Of a DNA stretch of 64,000 bases, positions 23,150 to 34,120 are shown piece after piece. The first letter of the stretch is position 1; every line of letters begins with the position of its first letter. Below the pieces are notes generated by a model. That model was not told where the DNA came from and ran no database searches. It saw nothing but the letters and a program-made list of their open reading frames with translations. The stretch is from assembly GCA_038373865.1 (NCBI GenBank), contig JAXGGA010001623.1, forward strand, positions 62,001 to 126,000, in the 5' to 3' direction. A program made the translations under genes and the position numbers. This DNA is from Uloborus plumipes (lineage: Eukaryota; Arthropoda; Arachnida; Araneae; Uloboridae).

Positions 23150-24635
23150 TTTTGCATTTAAACGTGGAAGCTAAACAAATATTAAGGAATTACATCAATC
23201 ATTAAATCGTTTGCGGAAAAATATATCATTAAGCACGGAGATTTTCAAAACAGGTTGAGAACATGATGGAAATTATAAATTCAGAAAAAAAAGGTTTCAG
23301 TTGCAGAGATGAGTTTTAAATTTGCTCCGTTAGAAAAAAAAGTGCACTGAAATGTGTCCAGTACCTATCCATAAAAAGTGTCAAAAATATCCCACTCAAT
23401 ATATTTGTTAAATTTTAACTTGGAAACACGTTTGAAGACATACTTTGAAGAACATTTGGAAACAGAATAGGGATACATTTGATAATAGACTGGGAACATT
23501 AATGCATCACTTTCTTTCGTACCAACATAATGTTAACAGCTTTCTCTCACAACTAGGCGGAAGAATTCCTCAATGTAACAGACAATGTAATAGTTTTATT
23601 ACAATGAATCATTATCAACAGGCATTTCTGATGTTTTAATAAAAGAAGGCCATCCTTAGTAGAAGACTGGACCATGGACTGTCCGGTGGCAGACGTGTAC
23701 AACGCGAGATTACTACAAATTAATTAGAAAAACTAGTAGAAATTGTAACATTATTAAAAATATGAGTGATCCATAACTGTTCTATAAATTGTACATAATA
23801 TGTGCTAAAGAGGTTTCTAAACCGTAAGAGGTTCGTAATCTTCAACTCAATCCGTCCCAAAAAAGTTTATACATATGAATAATTTTTACTGATTATGATT
23901 GATTCTGACTATTTTAAGATTTTTTCAACATTTTTATGTATTTTTAGAATGCTAGGCTATCCGTTAACTGCATTTACTAACCAAGTATTCATCTTCTTCC
24001 TCAAACCAGAACCTAGTTGATTTCCTAAACTCTCCACTTTGCGTACTCATTTTTTACCCCCTCATTTTTATACTACTAAAGAACAGTTTACTTTCAAATG
24101 AATTTACTATTGATGAGCTTGGAGATAGTTTTATACTATTGCTGGAGGACGACTCTTTTACAAAATGAAGAATGACTTAACACCTTAACAGTAGCAAATC
24201 CTGGATATTTGCTATCGATTTCAAGCTTATTTAAAGAAGGAATAAAAAATACTTGAGAAACAAACTGTTGTGAATTGACATAATAGCACGCACTTTAAAA
24301 TGACTCAAAAATGTGTGAGTAAAATCATAAGAGTGTCCGTTTCAATATTTAGCACAAATGTAGCAACTAATTTGGGTCAAACTTTTGAACTAAATTTAGG
24401 GGATAATTTGGGAGAAAGGAAAAGTGCAGACTCTGAATCCCCACCCCTCCCCCAAGATCAAAGACGCATCTTTCAAAAACTCTCCAAGATCGAGAGAAGC
24501 CCCCAGAAAGAGAACCATTCTGAAACCACACCCCTCCTAAAATTTTCAATTCAAGTCTTCGTTATGACTCCCCTAGTTGAACATGAACAGTCCAGCGAAG
24601 AGACAATTTTGATTCTTAAGAATTACTTTTTCAAT
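23150..24635. other. AT-rich DNA without recognisable gene
   Basis: Nothing is recognisable. A plus-strand open frame of 156 codons begins at 24300 and runs into the palindrome arm at 24770. Its second half is simply the repeat arm, and it has no family similarity I can see. Confidence 0.45.
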
Positions 24636-25127
24636 TCCAGAAACAACAAGAAGTTCTGTCAAGAACTAAACGAGCCTACTTTCCCGTACATCGACATCGG
24701 CATTCTAGCATCTGATCATTATTCTCTTGATTATCTGAGACTAAAAATTATGTCAAACATACCTTTTTAGCACTTGAAGCTGATTTCTAAAAGCAAAATA
24801 TACCCCTCTCATCAGATGAAATAGACACATAAAAAGTAAATAAATGAATAAATAAAGTTTTGTCGCACCTTTTAAAGAATGTAACTGTTACAGTTCTTCC
24901 GTAGAAAAATTCCTCAATTGTTTTCAAAAAAAATTAAAAGTACAAAGTACATCAAAACACATTTTATCAAAGAAAGAAAAAAAGAAAAAAAAAAGAAAAA
25001 AATCTCGTCCGTTGATAAAATGTCTCGAATTTCACTTTTAATCCGTTGCCAGTTGTTAAATATAAATAAAGAATAAAATGCTCTCGTGAATGAAACATTT
25101 TTGTTACAAAAAAAATCGTCTGCCAAA

Positions 25128-25153
25128 AATAATAATAATAATAATAATAATAA
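25128..25153. repeat. AAT microsatellite
   Basis: Eight or so AAT units lie in the outer left arm. The inverted arm lacks this expansion, so it grew after the arms formed. Confidence 0.8.
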
Positions 25154-26599
25154 ATTCAATAAAACAAATGAATAAATAAACAAAAAATTGTCTGCACAGT
25201 CAGTCATTTTTTTTCGGACTGTTTACTCAAAAGTTATTAGGGGTGCCACTTTGCTTGAGCGGTTTAATGTTGAACGAAAAATTGTTCAAATCGGAAATGT
25301 AAATACGGGAATGAAGTATCCTTGAAAAGTTCTTTCCAACAAAAAAAAGTTTGTTCAAATCGGACTGTTCATTAAAAAGTTAGTATCGCGGGACCGGTTA
25401 TTTGAACGGCTCAAAGTTGAACCAAAAATTGTTCAAATCGAAAAATCAAATATGGGAATGAGCTGTACTCGCCGAGATCTTTCCAACAAAAAAAAGTTTG
25501 TCCAAATCGGAATGTTCATTCAAAAGTTATTAGGGGGGACAGACAGACAGACAGACAGACAGACCGACCGACCGACGCACAAATTCCCCATCTCAATACC
25601 CTACTTTCAAATTTTTAATTTTTCGATATTCATTTTACCTTATTTACTTATTTTTTTAACTTGGCGATATTTTTTTTGCGACTTTGTTGGCGATATTTTT
25701 TTTTAACTTGGCGATATTTTTTGGACTTGGCGATATTTTTTGGCGATATTTTTTAGATGCATTAAGCCACTTTTAATACTTTTTTCGTCTTTCTTTTATT
25801 TTTAACGGGAAAGTAGGCTAAAAAACTAGTCTTACTAACTCTCACTATTTCTTTGAATAAAAATAATTGAAGGACTTGGGACATGAAGGGGTTATGCTAC
25901 AAAACAGAAATTGCGAGAATTGAAAGTTCAAAGTTTCATTGTTGCAGTTGTTGCAGCTTTTTTAGCCTACTTTCCCGTTAAAAATAAAAGAGACGAAAAA
26001 AGCATTAAAATTGGCTTAATGCATCTAAAAAATGTCGCCAAGTCCAAAAAATATCGCCAAGTTCAAAAAATATCGCCAAGTCTAAAAAATATCGCCAAGT
26101 AAAAAAAAGTCAAAAAGAAACAAAAAAATGAAATAAATATCGAAAAATTAAAAATTTGAAAGTAGGGTATTGAGATGGGGAATTTGTGTGTCGGTCTGTC
26201 GGTCGATCTGTCGGTCTGTCTGTCCCCCCCTAATAACTTTTGAATGAACATTCCGATTTGGACAAACTTTTTTTTGTTGGAAAGATCTCGGCGAGTACAG
26301 CTCATTCCCATATTGGATTTTTCGATTTGAACAATTTTTGGTTCAACTTTGAGCCGTTCAAACAACCAGTCCCGCGATACTAACTTTTGAATGAACGGTC
26401 CGATTTGAACAAACTTTTTTTTGTTCGAAAGGTCTTTTCAAGGATACTTCATTCCCGTATCTACATTTTCGATTTGAACAATTTTTCGTTCAACATTGAA
26501 CCGTTCAAGCAACCTTTCCCCACCTAATAGTTTTTAGCCTACTTTCCCGTTAAAAATAAAAGAAAGACGAAAAAAGTATTAAAAGTGGCTTAATGCATC

Positions 26600-27340
26600 T
26601 AAAAAATATCGCCAAGCCCAAAAAATATCGCCAAGTCCAAAAAATATCGCCAAGTCCAAAAAATATCGCCAAGTCCAAAAAATATCGCCAAGCTCAAAAA
26701 ATATCGCCAAGTCCAAAAAATATCGCCAAGCCCAAAAAATATCGCCAAGCTCAAAAAATATCGCCAAGCCCAAAAAATATCGCCAAGCCCAAAAAATATC
26801 GCCAAGCCCAAAAAATATCGCCAAGCCCAAAAAATATCGCCAAGCCCAAAAAATATCGCCAAGCCCAAAAAATATCGCCAAGCCCAAAAAGTATCGCCAA
26901 GCTCAAAAAATATCGCCAAGCCCAAAAAATATAGCCAAGCCCAAAAAATATAGCCAAGCCCAAAAAATATCGCCAAGCCCAAAAATATCGCCAAGCCCAA
27001 AAAATATCGCCAAGTCCAAAAAATATCGCCAAGCCCAAAAATATCGCCAAGTCTAAAAAATATCGCCAAGCCCAAAAAATATCGCCAAGCCCAAAAAATA
27101 TCGCCAAGTCCAAAAAATATCGCCAAGCCCAAAAAATATCGCCAAATCCAAAAAATATCGCCAAGTCCAAAAAATATCGCCAAGCTCCATAAAATATCGC
27201 CAAGTCCAAAAAATATCGCCAAGCTCAAAAAATATCGCCAAGCCAAAAAATATCGCCAAGCCAAAAAATATCGCCAAGTCCAAAAAATATCGCCAAGCCC
27301 AAAAAATATCGCCAAGTCCAAAAAATATCGCCAAGTTAAA
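26600..27340. repeat. 19-bp minisatellite (AAAAAATATCGCCAAGCCC)n
   Basis: About 39 tandem copies of a 19-bp unit vary mainly at one base (AAGCCC, AAGTCC, AAGCTC). Some units are 18 bp, which shifts phase. Long open frames on both strands with Leu-Ala-Ile-Phe or Lys-Lys-Tyr-Arg periodicity are reading-frame products of the array, because 19 bp repeats every 57 bp in frame. Short versions of the same array occur at 25660-25760 and 26025-26105. Confidence 0.95.
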
Positions 27341-28650
27341 AAAAGCCAAAAAGAAATAAAAAGGTAAAATGAATATCGAAAAAATAAAAATTTGAAAGTA
27401 GGGTATTGAGATGGAGAATTTGTGTGTCGGTCTGTCGGTCGGTCGGTCGGTCTGTCTGTCCCCCCCCCTAATAATTTTTGATTGAACATTCCGATTTGAA
27501 CAAATTTTTTTTTGTTGGAAAGATCTCGGCGAGTACAGCTTATTCCCATATTTGATTTTTCGATTTGAACAATTTTTGGTTCAACTTTGAACCGTTCAAA
27601 CAACCTGCCTCGCGATACTAACTTTTTAATGAACAGTCCGATTTGAACAAACTTTTTTTTGTTCGAAAGATCTTATCAAGGATACTTCATTCCCGTATTT
27701 ACATTTCCGATTTGAACAATTTTTCGTTCAACATTGAACAGTTCAAACAACCTTTCCCCACCTAATAACTTTTAAGTGAACCGTCCGAATTGAATAAACT
27801 TTTTTTTGTTCGAAAGATTTTGGAGAGGTTCATTCCTATATTTCACTTTTCAATTTGAACCATTTTTCGTTCAATGATGAACCGTTCAGAAAAAATGTTA
27901 ACATGAGCGCCTACGGAAAAATTTAAATTGAATGTTGATTCTGAACTTCAAGGCGGATTTCCTTCAAACTAACTTTGCAAGAAAATGGTTTTGATAAATA
28001 ATGTATTGTAAAGTACTTTTCTGAATAATCTTCTGTGAGGACTCTGATTCCGACTCCGACAACGCAAACATGGCGGAAATGCAGGCTCAGAAAAAATGAC
28101 TGACTGGGCAGACGATTTTTTGTTTATTTATTTATTTGTTTGGTTTAATTCATTACTATTGTTTTTTTTTGGCAGACGATTTTTTTTTGTTAACAAAAAT
28201 TTTTCATTCACGAGAGCATTTTATTCTTTATTTATATTTATTAACTGGCAACGGATTAAAAATGAAATTCGAGACATTTTATAACGATTTTTTTTCTTTC
28301 TTTGATTAAATGTGTTTTGATGTTCTTTGTTCTTTTATTTATTTATTTTTTTTTCTTTTGAAAACGGTTGTGGAATTTTTCTACGGAAGAACTATGACAG
28401 TTACGTTCTTTAAATGGTGCGACAAAACTTTATTGACTCGTTTATTTACTTTTTACGTGTCTATTTCATCTCATGAGAGGGGTATATTTTGCTTTTAGAA
28501 ATCAGCTTTAAGTGCTATAAAGGTATGTTTGACATAATTTTCAGTTTCAGATAATTAATAGAATATTGATCAGATGCTAGAATGCCGATATCGATGTACG
28601 GGAAAGTAGGCTCGTTTAGTTCTTGACAGAACTTCTTGTTGTTTTCTGAT

Positions 28651-29251
28651 TTTGTCGTAAGTGTGCGTCTGAAATTGGTCTATTGATATCTACTCTCTGA
28701 AGTACCAAGTGTTATTTGCTTACCTGTATCCATTGCTTACCATTGTACAGAGTGTTCATTTTTTTTTTAAATGTAACTTAGCCCTTTTATCCTCTAAGCC
28801 CTTCAATTGTTAGGGTCAGTAGTTTTTAGGTAGAAAGGTTTGAATTTTCCTGTCGGATATAAACATCAAATGATTGAAAAACGAAACAGTTTACTAGTGG
28901 TCAGTGGCAGAAAATTTACAAGTAGAAACTCAATTTTCCTCTACGCCACTATGGGTAACCAAAAGAGGTATTGAGGCAGCAAATATTTAACTACCATTTA
29001 ACCATTAAAAAGATCTGCCTAAATGCATGGTAAAACTAATATTATGACAGTAATTGCGTAATAAAGTATTAGTTATAAGAAGAGGAAATTAGTTCACTTT
29101 CCCAAGAGATGTGTCTAGTTGTGCACGATCAATAATGCAAGTTAATAGGAATAGTCATAGTTTATAAGTTTGGAGGAAAAGAGGGAAAATTGTCGCGTCA
29201 AGTCAGGAAACAAAGTTTAAATTGCGTTAGGTGAAGATATGATGTTAAAGC
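28651..29251. other. AT-rich DNA without recognisable gene
   Basis: Nothing supported was found on either strand. Confidence 0.45.
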
Positions 29252-29395
29252 TAGGCCCGTCATTTAAGGCGGTCACTTTGGGAAATCAATGCATTAAAAA
29301 AATAGGAGTGGTTTTTGTAGTTTTCCGATGAAATTGCATTGTTTTCACCCTTTGCCCCCCCCTCCCCCAGGAAGAACTTGAAATGACGGACCTGG
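29252..29395. mobile_element. hAT-like MITE related to the one at 44911
   Basis: TAGGCCCGTCATTT and AAATGACGGACCTG form imperfect TIRs around about 143 bp. Interior sequence (GTGGTTTTTGT, then ATTGCATTGTTTTCACCCTTTGCCC) matches the 170-bp element at 44911-45080. Target duplication is not clear here. Confidence 0.65.
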
Positions 29396-30338
29396 TTGCA
29401 GATCGTTCTTTCTGTGGATAACAAGTGGTAAATTCAATGGAAAAGAAGTTCTATCCTGCCTCAAAACGCGACTGACCGGTATATGCAAATTTTGTGATGT
29501 GGTGCCCTTGTTTTAGTCCTTTTCACCTAACCCATAGTTTGATTTACAAAACGTTATGCAAACAGAAAATCGTAAGTTATTTACTAAAGTTGAATAAGTT
29601 GTACGTTTTTAAATTTCATTTTTCAGTTTTATTGCTCCAATGTGTTTTAGTTACTGCCACATCGTCTCACAAGCCAAACTTAAGTGGAACAAAATGATCT
29701 CTAGTGTTTAATGCAGCAAATATTATTAACTCGATGAAAAAAACAAAAAAACAAGAAATATTTACTCTGTGGAATATTCTTGAGGCATCTCATAGTTGAC
29801 CCGTGGGCATGTCAGACTAAATTTATGACGTCACAAGACTGAGGGGAACCCTTGATTTATGAAAGCCACCTTCATCTTCTCCAAGTGGCGACAATGTTGA
29901 TGACGTCGTTTCACGGCCGATGACGTAAATAGGTCGTTGGATAGAGTGAGACGGCCCGTTGAGAGCGTTCTTTTGTGGGATGAAAGAAGATTAATCTAAA
30001 ATACAATCTCTATTTCACCAAGTTTTTTTTTTCTGCTACTTCTTTCGATTCTTGGTTTTAACAGAATAAAAGTTTCATTGCATTCTTTAAATAAATATGC
30101 TAAAATAAGTTTAAGCTATTTTCTTTTAACTAACTTTAGAAAGTAAATCTTTAAAGTGCTTGTTTTAATGAGGTAATTAAGTTTGAATAAATTTCGCTCG
30201 ACTGGGTTTTTCGATGAGGTACAGCTCATAAATCTTATTTGGTAAAAATATTACATTTTTATATTTCGTTTTGGAAATTGTACGGGGAATATAAAATAGA
30301 ATTTGTTGCATATTATGTGACGTCATTAGAACTCGATA
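29396..30338. other. Unannotated DNA with CRE-like sites
   Basis: Two perfect TGACGTCA sites (29826-29833 and 30318-30325) and two near-matches (TGACGTCG at 29901, TGACGTAA at 29921) occur within 500 bp. No exon or promoter consensus accompanies them. A 67-codon frame at 29494-29697 is unrecognised. Confidence 0.4.
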
Positions 30339-30601
30339 CGTTGAATTAAGGCCCCTATATAGACGAGCCGACTCATCAAGATTAAGTTTCACCACTTTGG
30401 ATCCAGCGCGTGTTTGAGTGGTTGTCTTTTCTGGCCCGTAATCGTGTTTTGGTAATTGTTCACTACAAGCAATTATTAGCGGCGCGTGGTTTTGGCAAAG
30501 CTTAGCAATGTGCCAAAACTTTTTTCTGGTAACCCTACTCCACAACAATGAAAAATTAAAAGGACAAAGTGAATGAATTGGATCAAAAGTAGTGTAACTT
30601 A

Positions 30602-30772
30602 GGGCCGAATTGAAGTGAAACACCATTGCAATCGCTTCGAGGCTATCACAATAGACCAAAATTGCAATAGCTACTGGAAGTCAAATTACATTAGAATCGC
30701 GATTGCATTGGTGAGGAGTTTGCGATTGCATTGGTGAGTTGCGATCGTCCGTGTTTCACTTGAATTCCTGCC
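30602..30772. mobile_element. Nested Harbinger-like MITE in array unit 1
   Basis: Ends GGGCCGAATTGAAGTGAAAC and TTTCACTTGAATTCCTGCC bound 171 bp inserted in the right TIR of unit 1 at a TTA/TAA site. A 3-bp TWA target is typical of PIF/Harbinger elements. The same insertion lies in unit 4. Confidence 0.7.
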
Positions 30773-31549
30773 TAAATCTTGATCCGTCGGCCGTCTATAT
30801 AGTGGCTCTACGTTGAACTAGAGCAGCTATATAGACAGGCCGACGCAACAAGCTCAAGTTTCACCACCTTGGATCCAACTCATTTACTTTTACTTTCATT
30901 TTTCATTGTTGCGGAGCTAGGGTAGAAAGAGCAAAATTTCTGGACATCGCCAACCTTTGGTAAGTTCACGTGAATAGTTACCAAAAAGCGATAACTTGCC
31001 AGAAAATACAGTCCACAAACATGCACTGGATCCAAAGTAGTCAAATTTAATCTTGAAGCTTAGGTTCGCCGAAATAGTGGAATTGCGTTGAACTAGAGCC
31101 GCTATATAAACAGGTTGATACATCAACCTTAAGTTCGACCACTTTAGATCCAATTCATTTGCTTCTACTTTCAATTTTTCAGTGTTTAAGTGCTACAGTT
31201 ACCAAAGCAAAGTTTCGGGACATTGGCAAGTTTTGCCAAATTCACGTGCCACTAATTATTGCTCAGTGAAAAATGACGAAAACGTAAAAATGCGCCAGTA
31301 AAGACTAAAGTCGCTATATAGATAGGCTGACGCATCAAGCTTAAGTTCGACCACTTTAGATCCAATTCATTTACTTTTTATTCAATTTTCATTGTTGCGG
31401 AGCAAGGGTTACCAAAACAAAGTTTCGGACTTTGCCAAGCTTTGCCAAATTCACATGCCGCAATAATTGCTTACGCAGAAAAATTACCAAAACGCGATAA
31501 CTTGCCAGAAAAGACATAACACGCGCTGGATCCAAAATGGTGAAACTTA

Positions 31550-31738
31550 GGGCCGAATTCAAGTGAAACACCATTGCAATCGCTTCGAGGCGATCGCAAT
31601 TACAATCGCTATTGGAAGTCGAATTACGATAAAATAGCCATCTCGTAGCGATTGTAACGTTTCACTTGAATCCAAATTTGGGAATTTGCGATTGCATTGG
31701 TGAGTTGCGATTGTCCGTGTTTCACTTGAATTCCTGCC
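31550..31738. mobile_element. Nested Harbinger-like MITE in array unit 4
   Basis: A 189-bp element with TIRs GGGCCGAATTCAAGTGAAAC and TTTCACTTGAATTCCTGCC is flanked by TTA at 31547-31549 and 31739-31741. It is a sister of the copy in unit 1 and sits at the equivalent position of the host unit. Confidence 0.75.
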
Positions 31739-31952
31739 TTAATCTTGGTGTGTCTGCTCGTCCATATAAGGGACCTTACGATGAACATGAGAAAATATAG
31801 GGAATGAACAAATACCATTGTGCAGCTAAGTAGCCACAAGAAACATGGTATTTAAGGCACGAAGGAACGTGTTTCGTGATTTAAAGCAACCCTTTTTTCT
31901 GTGTAGAAAAGTGTGTTCTAGTTATTTTGTAATACACCTATACATCAATTAA

Positions 31953-32184
31953 CCCTTTTTAAGGCGGTGGAAAATATCTTACCACCACGCTAGAACTTAA
32001 AACGCACTAGAAACGCACAAAAGTTTTATGTAAAACATGTAATGTTCCATTGTGAGCTGCTCCATGTTTCATGTTGTTCCATCAGACAAATAAAAAATAT
32101 TTTTTGGTCATAAATGAGCTTCATTTTTCTAATTATAATGCAAAATGCGAACTTTGGAGAAAACGGCTTGTGCCCGTTAAAGGG
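31953..32184. mobile_element. piggyBac-like MITE (TTAA target)
   Basis: TTAA lies at both edges (31949-31952 and 32185-32188). Termini CCCTTTTTAAGGCGG and CCCGTTAAAGGG form a short imperfect inverted repeat around 232 bp of non-coding DNA. TTAA duplication with CCCT ends is characteristic of piggyBac elements. Confidence 0.65.
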
Positions 32185-32332
32185 TTAAGATATTTTCAAA
32201 CATAAATAAACAAAATTGGGTACATTTTGAGCAAAACATATATGTTTTCGTAAGTCTAACGTTGTTGGAAAACACTTTTTTCAGAAATTTAATACGCTTG
32301 TTTCGAAGTTACACACACAACACTTTATCATA

Positions 32333-33751
32333 CACTGCTCGACATTGAAAATGCAACACCAAGAAGGAGTGGTCAGAAATTGATGAATTTTGGTAAGAAG
32401 ACAGAGACAGCATGGAACAATAAGTGATATTTATTTCAAAATAAATAAGCAAAATTTAGAGCGAGGACGCCGTCGGCTCAGTAAGAAGTAGGACCACCGC
32501 GGACAGCGATGCACGAAGAAACACGTCTAGGCATGGAGTCAATAAGCCTGCGGATGGTGTCCTGAGGGATGGCACTCCATTCCCTTTCAACCATTTGCCA
32601 CAGTTCGTCCTCTGAACGAGGCAGTGGCAGGTTCTGCAAACGGCGTCCAATCACGTCCCACACATGTTCGATTGGTGACAAGTCAGGAGAGTATGGTGGC
32701 CAGGAAAGCATCTGTACACCTCGTAGAGCATGTTGGCTGATTCAAGCACTGTGAGGCCGGGCGTTATCCTGTTGAAAAATTGCATTTGGCAGACCCTGAA
32801 GGTAGGGGATTGCCACCGGCCGCAGTACATTATCTACATATCGTTGGGCCGTCATAGTGCCCTGAATACGAACTAGGGTGATACGGAATTGTATGCAATA
32901 GCGCCCCAAACCATTATGCCACGTTGTCGCGCTGTGGGGCGTTCCACAGTTACTGCCGGATTCGATCTTTCTCAACGTCGACGCCACACACGTATGCGAT
33001 GACTATCGCTGGACAAACAGAAGCGGGATTCATCTGAGAACACTACGGTTTGCCATTCTGCCATCCACGTCGCTCTAGTCCGGCACCATTCCAAACGTTG
33101 GAGTCTGTGCTGTGAGGTCAATGGCAGTCTTCTTAGAGGGCGCCGTGATTGCAGGCCACGTGCAACCAGTCGACGGGAAATGGTTCTGGTCGACACAGGA
33201 ACATCCAGGGTACCTTGCACGTGCTGCAGAATCGACGTACAAGTGACTTGCGGGTCCGCCACAGCTTGTCGGTGAATCTGTCGATCCAAGCGGTCTGACG
33301 TCACTCTGGCTGCACCTGCACCCCTCAATGTGGCTACATTTCCTCTTTCCAACCATCTCCGACACAGCCGATGCACAGTGCTTGCATCCATGTGGGTATC
33401 AGCTGCAATTTGACGTATGGACCAACCTCCCCTTCTCTGTCCGATCACCATACCCCTTGTAAAGTCGTCTATATGCTGGAAGTGTCTTCGTTGAGGACGG
33501 CGTGGCATTTCCTCCTATCACACGTATCCTTCGAGACAAAAACCAAATTTCTCCGATAATTAGTCTGGCAGAAAAACCAACATGAACATAGCCCACTTTT
33601 CAACTTCATTCTCTTATATCTTACTTCACGTGCGTCGGAGAGCTGCGCATTTCATATCATTTGCATAACTCAGTGACGTGCGTCTACGGTAAAATTTGCA
33701 TGAATTTCTGACCACTCCTTCTTGGTGTTGCATTTTCAATGTCGAGCAGTG
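32333..33751 (-). mobile_element. Tc1-like transposon (defective)
   Basis: A 1,419-bp element has about 49-bp TIRs that are virtually identical (CACTGCTCGACATTGAAAAT and onward through AAGGAGTGGTCAGAAATT). TA flanks lie at 32331-32332 and 33752-33753. It carries one decayed transposase gene on the minus strand that fills most of the interior. Full length and intact TIRs mean it could be moved by a related enzyme. Confidence 0.95.
32478..33508 (-). pseudogene. Tc1 transposase, frameshifted
   Basis: The reading frame spans about 342 codons, the normal Tc1 transposase length. The N-terminal 110 residues form the paired-type helix-turn-helix domains (DFTRGMVIGQRRGGWSIRQI, then STVHRLCRRWLERG). 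The catalytic DD34E triad is visible as FSDESRF, QQDNARPH and SPIEHVWD, in more than one frame. Lesions are a frame break at about 32975 just after VWRRR, at least one compensating indel near 32890 (MVWGA lies in a different frame from the RIQGT segment that follows), and a TGA in place of a sense codon just after the second catalytic Asp region, near 32747. The protein would be inactive. Confidence 0.93.
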
Positions 33752-33967
33752 TATTTTATTGTAAAAATAACTATTCCTTGTCATCTCGAAACACTCCTGC
33801 AGGATTTTTTTCTAACATGCGTGAGAAAACGTTTATTCTTACAATATGTCTAAATAGTCTAATTTTGGGTAACACAGTTTGACAATTTTAGAAAATCCAA
33901 CGTTGTTCTTCACAAATTGGCCATGCAAATGTGCTTTAAACGTACAAGTAGCACCTTAATAAGAGTA

Positions 33968-34112
33968 AGGGCCTTGCTCCACATCAGCGTAAAACGCGAC
34001 CGAAACCGAAGGCAGAAAGCGAAAATCCGGGTACTTTCCATAGGAACACTATGTAATCCATTTTACGTTTCTGCTTCATTTTTCTGCTTTACGTTAATGT
34101 GCAGCAGGGCCC
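33968..34112. mobile_element. hAT-like MITE with 8-bp target duplication
   Basis: A 145-bp element has ends AGGGCCTTGCTCCACATCAG and a mirrored GTGCAGCAGGGCCC. It is flanked by the perfect direct repeat TAAGAGTA (33960-33967 and 34113-34120). There is no coding capacity. The eight-base duplication and AGGG ends support hAT. Confidence 0.85.
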
Positions 34113-34120
34113 TAAGAGTA

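Larger units (their letters stand above)
24636..28650. repeat. 4-kb imperfect palindrome with nested inverted units
   Basis: The outer arm at 24636-25210 reappears inverted at about 28060-28650, including the words AAGTTCTGTCAAGAAC and CGTACATCGACATCGGC in diverged form. The inner arm, about 25210-25815, reappears inverted twice: at about 25958-26530 and, with an expanded minisatellite, at about 26532-27890. Each inner arm has TTGTTCAAATCG words, a (GACA)n or (GGTC)n tract, then CGATATTTT repeats, then TTTTAACGGGAAAGTAGGCT. A unique loop of about 140 bp lies at 25816-25957. There is no transposase frame. It may be a foldback-type element family with internal duplications. Confidence 0.85.
30347..31778. 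repeat. Tandem array of four related MITE units
   Basis: Units span about 30347-30810, 30819-31085, 31094-31305 and 31306-31778. Each starts with TA(A/G)(A/G)G followed by a CTATATA(G/A)A(C/T)(G/A)(A/G)G-type word and a CACCACTTTGGATCC-like word. Unit 2 ends with the inverted counterpart of its start, giving TIRs of about 60 bp. The 8-bp word CGTTGAA(C/T) lies before unit 1 and between units 1/2 and 2/3; a diverged form, CGATGAAC, follows unit 4. An 8-bp spacer acting as target duplication suggests hAT-like chemistry. Units 2 and 3 are shorter because they lack the nested MITE. Confidence 0.8.

Noticed and set aside
24300..24770. 156-codon plus-strand gene
   Set aside because: The second half is the palindrome arm, composition is that of the surroundings and no family is recognised.
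26600..27340. CRISPR-like regular repeats
   Set aside because: Units are contiguous with no unique spacers, and the genome is eukaryotic.
26579..27603. Open frames up to 334 codons with regular periodicity
   Set aside because: They are reading-frame products of the 19-bp minisatellite and its flanking repeat arm; both strands are open at once.
30177..30659. 160-codon minus-strand gene
   Set aside because: It runs through a MITE unit and its nested element; the same peptide pieces recur where the repeat recurs.
33371..33559. Plus-strand open frame in the Tc1 element
   Set aside because: It is antisense to the transposase.
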